Shown here piece after piece: positions 20,432 through 34,000 of a stretch of 64,000 bases of DNA (the stretch's first letter is position 1; each line of letters starts with the position of its first letter). The position numbers and the translations under genes are program-made. The stretch is from Spinacia oleracea (taxonomy: Eukaryota > Streptophyta > Magnoliopsida > Caryophyllales > Amaranthaceae): the NCBI RefSeq assembly GCF_020520425.1, contig NC_079488.1:3883747-3947746 (forward strand), given 5' to 3'. The notes beneath the pieces were generated by a model. It saw only the letters and a list, made by a program, of their open reading frames with translations. It searched no databases and was not told the DNA's origin.

Positions 20432-21512
20432 GAGCTTAGGACGAACGAACCAAGGAAAATCCTTAGCAAAATCGCGGAAGTGAGGTAACGGCTATTGCTA
20501 GTACCCGCAATCCCCTTATAAATATGATTTATGAAATTCTGACGTTATGATTGAATTTATGAATTAAATGTTTTGATGTGTTTTATGGATTGTGGGATGA
20601 AATATGATTTGATTGAATTGTTTCCTATAATATGATTTGATTGAGTTTTCTAATAAAATGATGTTTATGCAATGCTATGAAAGAATTATATTTTTATTGA
20701 TCCCAGGGTCAAAATGATGATTTATGATATAAAAGAGTTATGTTATTTCAACTGAAATACAAGCCAAGACTTAGTAAAAATACATAAAACATGATAAATG
20801 AAAGTGAAAGACTTGGTTTGTCTGGCAGTATATAAACTACCATCTTCCTATCTACCGGTCATGCATGCACCATGGACACCTGTCCCCCCATGGATTATGA
20901 GCCCAGGCTCCCATGGTTTATGAGCCCATGCTCAGGGCACAGGCCCCATGTTACGATGATGAGCCCAGGCTCTTATGGGCCCAGACCCAGTGGAGAATTC
21001 CTTCACGGTTCGTACTTGCCGACAACTAGCATGTTAAATTGCAAAGTTTATGAATGACGTTTTCATTAAAATTTTATGAATGAATTAAATATGATGTTTA
21101 TTAAATGTTTTACTTATTCTATTCTCCATGTGTTATTAAATAAAATGAGTTGAAATGAATTTACGTTGCTAGGGTAGTCGTTACTGAGTCTTCGGCTCAC
21201 CGTTTTGTTTTCTATTTTAGGTACTGCGGGGAACGATGGAAACGAGTAGTGGCGAGAAATTTCACTTTAATATTATTCACCTAGTTTATGCTATAATGTT
21301 TTAATAGTTTAATTAAAGACTTTTAGTAAGTTATGTACTTTTACTTTGGGACTATAAAGGATTATTATGTTAATTTTGGAGGATTTAATGGCTTATGATT
21401 GATGGTTGCCTTGTGATTCCCAAGAGGGAGTTACGGTAGGTAATGTCCCGACCGATTAGGTTAATTCCTGCTAATTATGCGTTAATATGTGATTTAGAGG
21501 TCGGGGCGTACA
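20432..21512 (+). repeat. Tekay-like 3' LTR, segment 3 of 3
   Basis: After the second GAGCT target copy the LTR begun at 2236 resumes. It ends GGTCGGGGCGTACA at 21512, the slightly decayed partner of the TGTAATACCCCG start. Stretches near 20870-20990 repeat GAGCCCAGGCTC-type palindromes. The outer element's target duplication would be CCCGG (21513-21517), but its left copy is outside the window. Confidence 0.72.
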
Positions 21513-21967
21513 CCCGGACCACAACAACATTTTGCAGATTTAACCTTGCAGTGACGCAGGCTTTACCTTCAAGAGTTTTTTACTCAATCACGGGAGTTTT
21601 TTTTATCCATCGTCAATAATCAAATAATCAATCTATAACTATATATATATGTATATATATTAAAAGATATATGACTCATCTTTGGATGAATCGGACAAAT
21701 CGGTTCTCGTATGGATATGATTCAGACATACTTTCTATGTTTCTTATTAAATGAAACAATTGGTTTTGGGCACTATTCACACAAGCTCCTTTGAAAAACT
21801 ATAATCGTATAGATCTTATTAGATCCGTCTCAAAATTTATTTTCTCAATATGAACCTTTTATAATTTTTTTCTTATCCATAATTGAGGATATTAGTGTTT
21901 ATAATCGTGCATTGACAAACGTGCCTAAATGATTGTGTCATTTAAAAAAGAACGGAAGAAGTATATG

Positions 21968-22330
21968 TTATGAGGGACATATTGGTTCTGATCTGGATAT
22001 TATATGGACATATTATTTTTGATTTTGATATAATATGGGCATATCGATGCAGGTCTGAACATGATTTGGACAGATTGGTATAGATTTGAACTTGACGTGG
22101 ACATATTGATTCTGATTTTGAAATGATCTGGACATGATTTGGACATATTGGTGCATATCTATATAGACATGATATGGACAGATTAGTGTAGACTTGGACA
22201 TGATATGAGCATATTTATATTGGTGCAGATTTGCACATAATCTAGATAGACAGGTTCAGATCTGGACATGATTTGGATAGATCGATTTTAATACGGACAC
22301 GATCTGTACATATTGATTTTGTACTGAACA
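21968..22330. repeat. Degenerate minisatellite
   Basis: Repeated words of the type CATGATxTGGACATATTGGT and GATCTGGACATGAT recur at irregular 20- to 50-bp spacing, about ten times. No coding. Confidence 0.65.
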
Positions 22331-22350
22331 TGATATAACAAAAATCAATA

Positions 22351-22390
22351 AATTATTATTATTATTATTATTATTATTATTTTTATTATG
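22351..22390. repeat. (ATT)n microsatellite
   Basis: An uninterrupted ATT run of about 11 units next to a Stowaway-like MITE. A second, interrupted ATT run lies on the other side of that MITE at 22671-22765, so the MITE probably inserted inside one longer array. Confidence 0.85.
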
Positions 22391-22405
22391 ATAATTATAA
22401 TAATA

Positions 22406-22669
22406 CTCCGATCCCTCCGTTCTTAAGTGTTAGTCCCTATTTGACTTTTTTATCCGTTTCAACTCAATATTTAAACGTAAATATCTCCAAATACGTATGT
22501 TAAAAAAATATAAAATTTTGACATTGCTAAACTACACACTGAGACGAACAAACCAAGATCACACATGGATATATTTTGAAATACGTAATGGAAGAAAAAT
22601 AGAAGATTCTCTTCAATTGTAAATAGTGTCAAAATTCCAAAAGTGGCTAATATTCGAGAACGGAGGGAG
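22406..22669. mobile_element. Stowaway-like MITE inside an ATT array
   Basis: Left end CTCCGATCCCTCCGTTCTT, right end AACGGAGGGAG, flanked by TA on both sides. The left end carries a 5-bp insertion relative to the usual CTCCCTCCGT. Confidence 0.7.
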
Positions 22670-23206
22670 TAATTATTATTATTTATTATTATTATTATGA
22701 TCATTATAATTATTATTATTATTATTATGATACTTATAATAATTATTATTATTATTATTCGATCTGATATGAACTTATTTCTCTAACCTAATCTGATCTG
22801 AAATAAGTAATAAAATTGCAAAATAAGGTGAACTTAAAAAGTATCTTAGTTTTATCAAAAAAAAAAAAAAAAGTATCTTAGTTTTATAAAAATATCCAAT
22901 TTCTAAGTCAAGTAATATTTTGCATTTAACAAGAGAGATAGAATAATGAGCTAACCGTGAGTTTTGGATGTATTGTGTAATTACAAGAAATGGTAATGAC
23001 ACAATAACACGAGATTAGATCATAACATGAAATGAAGATGGATCATGTTCATGTGCTCCAAACCACACATGCAAATAGAAGATACCCGATTTGGAGTTTA
23101 GTGGTAAGGATCCGAACAAAACATGGCCCCGCAAACAATGCACAATTAGTGCCGCACGTAATTAATGGCTTACCCCTGTCTTTTTTTTCTTTTTTTTTTT
23201 ATTGAT

Positions 23207-23453
23207 TAGGGCCCTATTCTATTCGATTTATTTTGACTTATTTCAAACAAAATAAGTTCAGTTAAGTTTATATAAGTTCAGTTCAGTTCAGTTCAGCAAA
23301 AATAAATTTTTATCATATATTTTCACACACAAATAAGTTTATTTCACGTAAAATAAGTTTTTTTCAGATAAAATAAGTTCAGATAAGTTCAGTTAAGTTC
23401 AGATGAGTACAGATAATATAAGTTCATTCAAAACAAGTCCAATAGAACGAAGC
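23207..23453. mobile_element. MITE-like element with ATAAGTTCAG repeats
   Basis: It begins GGGCCCTATTCTATTCGA and ends near AATAGAACGAAGCC, giving imperfect terminal inverted repeats (TTCTATTCG/CCAATAGAACGAAG). ATAAGTTCAGxTAAGTTCAG words fill the interior. A related block is at 42240-42410 in a THO3 intron. Class (hAT or PIF) not decided. Confidence 0.5.
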
Positions 23454-23856
23454 CTTTGGTTATTTTCTTTTCAATTTAATTTTTGACTTAATTCAGATAA
23501 AATAAGTTCAGTTAAGGGTGTATTAGAAGTTAGCGTTTGAAGTAATGAGTAACTTTTTGACGTAGTCAGATCTGTTACTTATAGTAGAATTTATAAGAGT
23601 TTGGCAAAGTAGCGGTTGAATTGTTTTTATCAAACGTTAAAATTAGTAGCTTTCGGAGGTAGCGGATAACATTTGATTATTTCAGATAAGATAAGTTTAG
23701 AAAAATAAGTGAAATCAGGTGAATAAAACGCTAGTGCATATCTTTGTATTTTAAAATATTAACTGCTACTTATACTGAACACTCATACTACTTTGACAGC
23801 TAACCATTACTGCTGGTTTTGCCGAACATGATCCAAATTCAGAAAAAAAAAATATA

Positions 23857-24112
23857 CTTCCTCCGTTCCGGAAATATCGCACCATTTGTTTTTTACACTA
23901 TTCACACTACGACTTTGGCCATTTTTTGTGATTCATACGTAAGGAAATTTCAGTCATATGGGGTCTTGTTAGATTCGTATCGATATACAATTTCTAAATA
24001 TTATTTTTTTTTTATAATTTTTACTTGCATACTATTTGATATATTAAGAGTCAAAGTAATGGTTAAATGAGTAAAAGTCAACCATGGTGCGATATTTCCG
24101 GAACGGAGGAAA
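23857..24112. mobile_element. Stowaway-type MITE
   Basis: Terminal inverted repeats CTTCCTCCGTTCCGGAAATA and its complement, with a longer match through CGCACCAT, flanked by TA. 256 bp. The interior is AT-rich and non-coding. Confidence 0.8.
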
Positions 24113-24168
24113 TATGTTTTTTCCTACAATTTTATACGAAGTATACAAATAAGTTTATTAAAATACTA

Positions 24169-24446
24169 CTCCCAGAATAGTCGTTACACTTGCCTTTACA
24201 CAAAGTTTTAGGTGATAAGTGGTTGTTTGGTTATCATTGTTATTTTATTGAAAAAGTAGATAGTGGTAGACTGGTAGGAGTTAGTAAGGTACTTTTTTAA
24301 TTGAATGAGAGAGGGTGTGGGAACAAAAAAAAGTTAGTGAGAAGAGAGATAATATAATAATTGTGGGGACCTAATTTAAAAGTGTAATAACTCATCTGGG
24401 ATGGACGAAAAAGAAAAGTGTAACAACTAATTTAGGACGGAGGAAT
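24169..24446. mobile_element. Stowaway-type MITE
   Basis: Left end CTCCCAGAATAGTCGTTACAC, right end ...AACTAATTTAGGACGGAGGAAT, flanked by TA. The subterminal GTTACACTT/AAGTGTAAC arms match the element at 59404-59687, so the two are probably one family. Confidence 0.7.
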
Positions 24447-24694
24447 TAATCTAAATTTTTTTTTTTTTTTTTTTTTAAAGATAGAATAAGTTCAGTAAGG
24501 ACGGAGCCTTAATTTCGTCATCATTTCCCAACCGTCAACTCAACTGGTCACTCACTTCACTTTCCCACTAATCTGTACTACCCTGTTCCCCCGGCGCATC
24601 TTAGCACCAACGTTCATCTAATTAACACCAACTGTTCCCGCTTCCAACCTCTCTTCTTTCTCTCTCATCTTCTTCATTCCCCCTTTCTGCTAAC

Positions 24695-24709
24695 ATGCGC
24701 CACATATAG
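24695..24709 (+). promoter_or_regulatory. Minimal upstream ORF (MRHI) in the kelch gene leader
   Basis: ATG CGC CAC ATA TAG lies in the CT-rich segment that looks like the 5' UTR, about 320 bp before the main ATG in genomic distance. A leader intron probably separates them. A four-codon uORF could lower translation. Whether it is in the mRNA depends on the transcription start, which I cannot see. Confidence 0.4.
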
Positions 24710-25031
24710 TTGAAGATTTCTGGTTCGTTTCTTCAAACTTTCCGCCTATTTCCAGTTCTCTCTCCTCTTTTTTTTGTTTGTTTTTATTAAGTTTAAGAAT
24801 GTTCTACACTTTACATTTTATGTTTTTGTCTTTTTTAATTTATGGGTCTTTTTAGAATATTCCTCCCCTTTTCACATTTTTTTACAAATAAATAAATATT
24901 GGAAAGGGAAGTGACTTTTTTGTTTTGTTTTCTGGGGTGATTTTTTTTTTTAATTTTTTAATTTTGTGTGCTTCAATTTAATTGTTGTTATTTTTGGGTA
25001 TTTAGGATAATATTGAAGAAAGCTTGGGCAG

Positions 25032-28000
25032 ATGAAAATGTTTGGTTTTTCCAAGAAGAGGGCGAAGCTGGGAAGGTCTGTTTTCTTTTCCTATTTGTAC
25101 TGATAATACTCTAGTTCATTGGATTCGGTATTCTTATTTGAACTAGTAATGTGACAACTAAATCGGGAATGTAATTTGAGATTTTGTATTGTAGTTTGTA
25201 ATTTGAACTAGTAACGTGACAACTAAATTGCAATTTTAATTTGAGATTCGGCATTGTAAGTTGAACTATTAATGTGACAACTAAATCGGGAATGGAGGTA
25301 GTACACTGAAATACTACTGTTTTTGTTGATTACTTGTAGTACTTTATACTTCATATTAATTAATTATGAATTATGTAATTGAAATTAAATGGAGTACAAG
25401 TTTTTGTTTAATTTCGACTGTGTTGGATTATGGTTTGAAGGGATTTACATTCATGCATTGTTACTGAGTAATGTATGTGATTTATGTTGTTTCAATTCTT
25501 GGATATGTTTTCTTAAGTCGAATTTCGGGTACAAGGAAGCACTTTCATGCATTGTTGCTGAGTAATTTGTGATTTATGTTGTTTCAATTCTTGGAATTAT
25601 GTTTTGTTAAGTCGAATTTCGGGTACAAGGAAACACTTTCATGCATTTGCTGACTAACACATGGTATGGAATTCATTACTCCCTCCGTCCCTAAAAGATT
25701 GCCCCATACACCATAAATGGATGTCCCTATTTGTTTGCCCATACCTTATTTAGTTTGTGGTCCCCACATGTCTCTCCTCACACGCTATTATTTATTTAAC
25801 TAAAAGGCAAATCTACCTACTCCTTTGCTTTTGATTATACCCAAGTCTTAATAAAATGAACTTTTCCTATGGGACAATATTTTAGGGACGGAGTGAGTAT
25901 GTTTCAATTCAATTTTTTCGAATTATACTCTTGTGGATAGCCCTTGATTTTGATGGATTATGATTAAAGGTAGTTTTTGGAAATTACGGTGAGTTCTTTA
26001 TAACACGGGGTTGGGACAATGCGGCGATTAATTTCAAATCGAGGGAGTAGAATTTAATATCTACCTTTTCTTTTTGTTTTTTTTTTCTTTTTGTTTTATT
26101 TTATAGATTTTCGTTTTAATAAGTTGTAGATACAGAAATAGACCCTTACTCGATAATGCCTACTTTCTTTCAGGGTGAAAGTGCATCTTTCAGACGCGTC
26201 CCAGGGAACAAAAAGCCCTTTAAGACCTGTTAAGCGGACTAACAATTCCAATGTAAATCTTTTAAAGTCACCTTAACGTTACAATGTGAGGAAGTAAGTT
26301 TGAATTTTTCACTATTAATCCTTGTTCCTGATAGGTGGAAACCATCGTGGTTCCTGCTGACCATGCAAGCGAGCTTGATTGTCAGTGTTCATCCGCTCCA
26401 CGTGACATCAGCAATTGCATATCAGAAAGTTCTGAGAGCTGGATGGTCTTGTCCATTTCCGGAGACAAGCCGAAACCTCGGTTGAATGTAAAAATTTCAA
26501 TGTCACTTTAATTTCACATCATATACTACTTCCTCCATTCTTATTTACATTACACAATTTCCTTTTTAGTTGACACAATTCTATTATGGGAAAGTTTTAT
26601 GTGGTGAATTGTCATCTTTGCCCTCACTTTTAAAGAAATGAAGGATGATGTTTGGTGAAAGCGATGGTTTGTTTTTCAGGGGCACTTTTGTCCTTTATCT
26701 TTCTCTTTTACCTTTCCTTATTATGTGTGCCAAAATTAATTGTGTCATGTAAATAAGAACGGAGGAAGTATCGGTTTGTTAATGGAATGAAGCCGAATAA
26801 GATGATACTTGTCCTGTATTTTTGAGCAGCATGCTGCAACTGTAATAGGAAACAAGATGGTGGTGGTTGGCGGAGAATCTACGGATGGAATGTTAGATGA
26901 CGTCCAGGTTCTCACTTACAATTTTCAAATTAATATTTATAATGGTTAATTGACGTTGTGAAAATAAAATGCATTCTTGTTGTCAGCGTGTTTGATACAA
27001 TAAATCATCTCACTTTGCAGGTGCTTAGTTTTGATCAATTTTCATGGACCACAGCTTCTTCAAAAATGTTCTTGTCACCAACTACACTGCCTCTGAAGAT
27101 CCCGTCTTGCAGGGGACACAGCTTGGTAATGTTTCCAATAAATATCTACCATAATTTTACCCCCTCTGTTTTTTTATGTTCTCATTTACCGTAGACTCTT
27201 GTATCGAGGAGTGACGATTGGGTGTAAGAAAAATGTGAAAAAAGTAAGAGAGATGTAATAAATTAATGAGTAGTAGTGGGTAAAATAGGAGAGATGATGG
27301 AAATGTGTAATTATTATGGGGAAAAAGGGTAAGATGGTAAAAAATGATAGCCAAAAATAGAAGTAGATACATTAAAAAAAACATCCCTTTTTTGAAAGTG
27401 GATACATACAAAAAAAACGGAGGGAGTATTAGATTTTGATTAATACATAGGTGTCACTGAGAATAATACTCCCTTGGTTCGCCGAATAATCCTTCGAGTG
27501 ACTTGTGTTATTATCTCAAAACTTCTCGGAGAGGGAACTCTACGCTTCTTTTACAGCTGAAGCAAAGCTTTCAATTATGGGGGAAATACGGTGTACATTA
27601 TTACATGTTGAGAATTTGAACGAAGATTTAGTCTCTTTAAACTCTTTTGATCTTTTCCACTCATTTTTTGGGATAAACTCCATTTTTGTTTGTAAAACCA
27701 TTCACCTCTATCTCCTAAAATGCATTTGTTCTTAACAAACTTCACTTCACTTCATACACCTATAATCATATTTTTCATTTCCACTTGTTATTGTTATGGC
27801 ATTGAGTTCTAATGCAATGCATCATCTTGGTTGAGTTAGTTATTAAAATTGTAGGAGATTTAATACATCTTTTTATATTTCCCCGAAAGTTCATGCTCCT
27901 ATTTTATGTTATAGTGTATAAACATTATTGATTAACAAGCCCGAGGCCCCTATTTATTAAATTTTTTGTTTGTTCCTTGTTCTCTTGATTAGGTTTCTTG

Positions 28001-31000
28001 GGGCAAGAAAGCTCTTTTGATTGGAGGAAAAACTAATCCCGGCAGCGAAAAGGTTTCAGGTACTGTATATTCTGAGCACTTCGGCTGGCTGTTTGTTGCT
28101 CCTCTTGCCATGATAAGTTGTGGTTGAGTAACTGCATCTAATATTTATCCTTATATTATCTGCAGTGTGGGCATATGATACAGAAACAGAATGCTGGTCA
28201 CTAATGGAAGCAAAGGGCGATGTACCAGTATGTTTCTATACGTAGCTTCCATGATGAATAGATGTTGGAGATTTTGTACATTTTTTTTTAATATTTGAGC
28301 ATCGAATAGCCCATCTGAAAGCTGAGTCTTTCTTGAGGTTATTGACATGATAGTTGATAGTAAGGGCATTTTTAGGGCTACCGTCTTTCTTATTCGTTCC
28401 CAAAAATTTATGTGGATTTGCAAAAAAGTCAGAAGTGTAATGTGCATGATGAGGAAATAGTTCTTTAGCTCTTAATGAAAGTTTCCTGAACCTGCTAAAT
28501 TTAAAATTATGTTTTTTTCCCTTCGATAATACTATTAAGCCTTTTCTGGTTGGATAAAAAGATTTCCAATTATTGGGAATTTATTTGAAAGAGAACAGAA
28601 TATGGTTGTGATTATCCCTATACTTGTCTTTCAACCAAATACAAGGTAGGCTTTTAGGAAAGACTGGATGTGATTAGTGCTTCCATTCTTGTCCACTACA
28701 TATGTCGAATCCCAAGATATACAACAAAGTTGAGCATGTGTAATTCTACAACATAAGATTAATATGTTCGATTATGTTTTATCAGAAACAGAAGCCCTAT
28801 ATCTAGTTAGTTTATTTGGACACGAATACCTTGTGGAGTGATGTGGTAGATTGCAGTGATTATTAAAGTGAAAAGTGAAAGTAAAGTTACACTCACTACT
28901 CAATGAGTCAGTGCCAAACTAGTGAGAAAGGTACTAGGAATATACTGTCTCCTTGCCATTGTAATTTTCATAATTTGTATTTCGGTTTATTCCCAAGTGA
29001 TTGTCACACTTGATCATTGTTCTGTAATTTGCGCATGATTGGACGCTTGAACTCCTTTATGATTTGATAACTTCAAATAGTGAGTGACTACTGATGATAA
29101 GTTGTCATAGTGGTCCGTAATGAGTTGGATATGTTGTATTTGTCGTTCTCTAGTTAACGTTTTCTTTAAAATGCGATGATCACAATTGAAAGGTGGAAGT
29201 TGTTATGCATGAATAGGTTTTCCTTTCAATCATGTTTTGAGTTATTTGTCTACTCTAGAAGTATCAAATTGCAGGAAATAAGTACATAGCTATAGCCGCA
29301 CCATGAGTACTAATGTGTATTACATTAAAGCTGCTATTTGAAAGTAAAGATTCTAAAAGGAAATAAATCCGTGTAGGTTGCTCGTAGTGGCCATACGGTG
29401 GTTAAATCAAGTTCTGTTTTAATCCTGTTTGGAGGAGAGGATTCTAAAAGAAGGAAGTTAAATGACCTTCACATGTTTGATTTGAAGTCGATGACATGGC
29501 TACCTCTTCAATGCACGTAAGTGGCCTCCATCTTCCTAGATAGACATTCCTTATATAATTTCATGTTACTCTTTCACCCTTGGATTTGTGTAGTTCAATT
29601 CTAGAATCGGACTAATAGCCTGTTTGGTAGGTGGTAATGAATTTTTATATACTTTTGCAAAGAAGGTTTCATGCCAATGTTTTTTTACTTTAAAAAAAAA
29701 AAAAAATCCGTCACCACCCAATGCCACCCTTTGTTTATGGATGACAATGTAAGTTTATGTAGAAATAGTGATACTTGGGCGGACACGCATTATCATGGAC
29801 ATTGGCATGGGCGTGACGGGACTTTTCTTGCAAATTTTCATATAAATTCATTTCCATTTACCGCCAAATATTATCAAATGAGAAAAGTTGTGGTACTTAT
29901 TTTGGGATAATATTCAAACGGTTTAACAAGTACTTTGAATGAACAGAGGAACAGGGCCATCTCCAAGATCCAATCATGTTGCAGCTCTATACGATGATAG
30001 GATTCTCTATATCTTTGGAGGTTCTTCGAAGTCTAAGACTTTTAATGACTTGTACTCTTTAGATTTTGAGACAGTGAGTAAAATAAATCCTCCCTGAAAT
30101 TCCATGTTCATTTCGGCATCTAATTTGAGAAATCATTTTGTAATTAAATTCCCATTTGTTTGATATTGCAGATGGTGTGGACAAGAATCAAGATCCGAGG
30201 TTTCCATCCTTCACCAAGAGCTGGTTGTTGCGGTGTGCTGTGTGGTACTAAATGGTATATTACTGGGGGCGGAAGCCGTAAAAAAAGTAAGCATGACCAG
30301 CATCTCTCTATATTGATTTTGTTAATTTTCTTGTTTGTTTCAGTTTTTTTATGAAATGGCTTACGGAGAAACTCGCCTCTTTGTTCGGTTGTATAACATT
30401 TAGAAAACATTCATTTTTATTTATTTCTTACAAACTTTAAGTCTTAAATGCATGCAGTCTACTCTCTAATCTCTATACATTTAAATATCCAACATACCGC
30501 CTCAGCTGAACTAAAATTCACTATTATTATCCCTTTAGTATACAAAATGAAACATTTCCTTGGTCGTTGAGGACTTGCATGAATTCATATAATACAGATA
30601 GTGAGAATACTACGTTGGAATGAGATAGAACGAAAGTGTTTTAATTGTGATAATTTCACGGGATTGGGTTATAAGCATTCCAGAACTTGTTGTAACATCA
30701 TATTTTAAGTAATTATGTTCATATACATTTCGTTGTGTTTGAGATCTGTTATCTAATCCATACCATGTTAACCACGAATACACCTCATGTGAAACTATTG
30801 AAGTCTGTAGGAAAGGTTCTGAAAATGGAACATAATGTTGGGTTCGAAAATAATTCTTTTCTTATATACCTTCAGTTGGTTTAAGAGTTTTGTAAACAAG
30901 TTTGCAGATAGGTAACACGTTTGTCATAGAATAAAGACTTGCAAATTGCCATGCATTTAATTATTTGACGAAATGGATTTTGTATCCTGTATCCTTGCAA

Positions 31001-34000
31001 TTTTTGAGCTATAGATGGATGTTAGAGCATGTTTCCATTCTCTAGTTATTTAAATATTGTTACAAAATATTTGGTAAATATATTCGACTGATTGCTGTGT
31101 TTAGTTATTGAAGACTCTGAATCTCAAGACTAATCGATCTAGTACTACATTTAAATTCAAAGAGGCTTTTACCAAGTATAGGGTTAAATCTCTAATATGT
31201 TCAAAATAAATGAAAATCAGGCGAAGAGATTGCACCTTAAGAGTATTGTACTTCGACTTTGAAATTTGGAGAGACTTCGAATCATATCTTTGCTCATCGT
31301 TTCATGTTGGTTTACTTGTACCTTGTGCAGGGCACTTGGAGACCTTAGTTTTTGATATTGTAAAGGTTGAATGGTCGGTTGCGACTACATCATCTCCGTC
31401 CTCCATCACAACCAATAAGGTGAGACAACTCTCTTTCTCTCAACCAGAATATAATTTGAGTTTTAGACTTTAAGTTGTTTCAAACTTGCTTTTCTTTCAT
31501 GTTAAAGTTGTAGAGATAGTGTCTCTAGGGTTATATCCTAGCATGTCTACATTCCCTTTTATTATTCTGTTGTAGATCTGATCGAAAGGCGGGCCGGTTC
31601 GAGCCGGGTCGGGACATAAAAAATCGGCCGAATATGTCGGGCTGGGCCAACATTCCAGACGATTTTTTGTGCCCAAACCCGCTATTTCGGCCCTAAAATA
31701 CCGGGTTTTTCAGGCCATTCTGGCCGCCCAAAATTTATAACTAAAAGTGTAGTTTTACGTTACCCAAAGTCCGTCAAAAAAAATTAAAATGTCGGGTTGG
31801 GCCGGGCCCGAAAAGGACCTACTTTTTTTGCCCAACCCTGCAAATTTCCGGGCCGGGCCAGCGGACCAGGTTCATGTTGATCAGGTCTATTCAGTTGTAT
31901 TCCCTCCGAAAGAAATTAAATTCTTCTGATGTAATTTTCAGGGATTTAGTCTTGTGCTGGTACAACACAAAGAAAGGGATTTCCTAGTTGCATTTGGAGG
32001 ATCCAGGAAAGAAGCATCAAATCAGGTAGGATCTTTATCTTTCTTAATTCTGTAGCTGGTGTTCGAGGCAGCTCGTGTTTTAGTAATAATCTAACATATA
32101 TTTTTTTTTATTACAGGTGGAAGTGCTGATATTGGACAAGGGTGGAAACTCTTCTGGGAGAAGGTTGGCCCCAAATAAAAATCCGGGCCAATTGCCACGT
32201 CACACTCGTTCTTCATCAAATGAGTTCTCATCATCGTCTCATCTTCACGGGGCTCCTTCTTGTCCAGTTGATTCCCTTAGACAAAACTTAGCATCCATAA
32301 TAGAAGAACATGGCTCTACTAATAGGAGATCTTTGTCGGAGACTGTCCTTGCTGATTCAACAAATGCTTCGGGAAGCGTTTCTCTTAGGAAGCAATTTCA
32401 CAATGACGAGGATCCCACCCGTAAACCATCAAGGAGTTCGGATGACGAGAGTTCACTCTCACAGGTGGGGCCACTGTCTGAATTTCTTTTTGGCAAGATT
32501 GGGTTTTTTTAATCCTTTTTCTGGAAAAACACCCGTTCTTATTCATGATAAATTATAGTCATTGATGTCACAACCCTTGTGAAATTAAAGTGTTGTTTGT
32601 TGAATGCTCAAACTCAAGTAGTTTGTCAAAATAACGTATCATTTCCTGACTTTAGCTCACTACTCCCTCCGTATTTTAATATGAGTTATAGTTTGACCGG
32701 TATAGAGTTTTAGGAGGGTGACTGAGTGAGTTGATTTTATTAAAAATAAGATGGAAGTGGGGTAGTGGACTATTATTTGTTATAAGAAATTGATAGTGGG
32801 TGAATTATTTATTGTAGTAAAAAGAGGATGTGAATAATTGTGGGGATCATAGGAGAAAAAGAAAAATTAATATGATTGGGAGCAGTGGCGTATCCAGGAT
32901 CTTAAAATAGGGTAGACATTTTTCAGATGATATTACGTAGCGTAAGTACTCTATAGTTTACATGTAAAATAAAATAAAAATTACTTGTATATTACATAGA
33001 GTATACTTGCAATTAATTTAGTACGTACATATAGAAATCTCCAAAAAAAACTTACACATATACCGATTCCTTAAAGTGTATACATCTAATATACTACTTC
33101 TATAATGCAGTTTTTCATGTTCATGCAACATATAATATCTAGATTATAATTACAATAGAACTGGTTTTTTGCTTAATACTATTAGTTCTCGCATTACTTT
33201 TTTAGGAGTCCTGGATGAATATTAGTCATGCGCATAAAATGATAAAAGTAAGAACATTATCTAATCATCTTGTATATAAATTTAAAAGAAGAAAAACATT
33301 GTTGTTATTGATCGAACCTGCGACCGGTTAAAAACTGCTAGATAGTTACAACACTAAGATGCAATTACAGTTATGTGTCTACTATGGGTTAAATATTGGA
33401 GTACTATATATAAATTAATGATTTAGTATTTTTCAGCACATTTATTTGTTTAATTTTTTTTTTGGGAATGTCTACCCAAGTGCAACATGGATCCGCCCCA
33501 GATTGGGAGCGCGGACCATGACATACCAAAAATACGTCTGCTTTTAGAAAGTGTAACTCATATTAAAATACGGTTTGAGTAGTGTTTTTGCCTTGGTTAC
33601 TACCTCCCCCGGGAAAATAATTCAAAAAGAAGAAAACAAAAGGAAGAAGATATTCCACGGTTCATTGAAGTTTTAAAATGATTTTCTTACTGGTCCAGAC
33701 TAGCTAGTGGTAAGGTTGTGTACTTTAACAGCTCCCTAGTTGCTAAGGAAAGGTCTATATTAGGAAGCTGATATCTTGGTCGTAGTAGATTGTAATTTGT
33801 CGGCAGTCGCTTTCCTAGATTCTCTGCCTGAACATCAAACCATCACCTCAATGCCTCTACAGAAGCTACCATGTTGGGTGGGGGGAGGGCTGTGTTTACA
33901 TCTAAGTGCATGTTTTGCTTGAATCTAAGAAAGGAAATGGATTGGAAACATTTAAGAAGGAGAAATGGAAATGTTAAGTGTTATCATTATTTGTTGTTTG

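Larger units (their letters stand above)
21513..24600. other. Intergenic region between the retrotransposon block and the kelch gene
   Basis: AT-rich, no gene seen on either strand. It holds a minisatellite (21968-22330), ATT microsatellites, three Stowaway-type MITEs, and an element rich in ATAAGTTCAG words (23207-23453). From 24490 the sequence becomes CT-rich and leads into the kelch gene leader. Confidence 0.7.
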
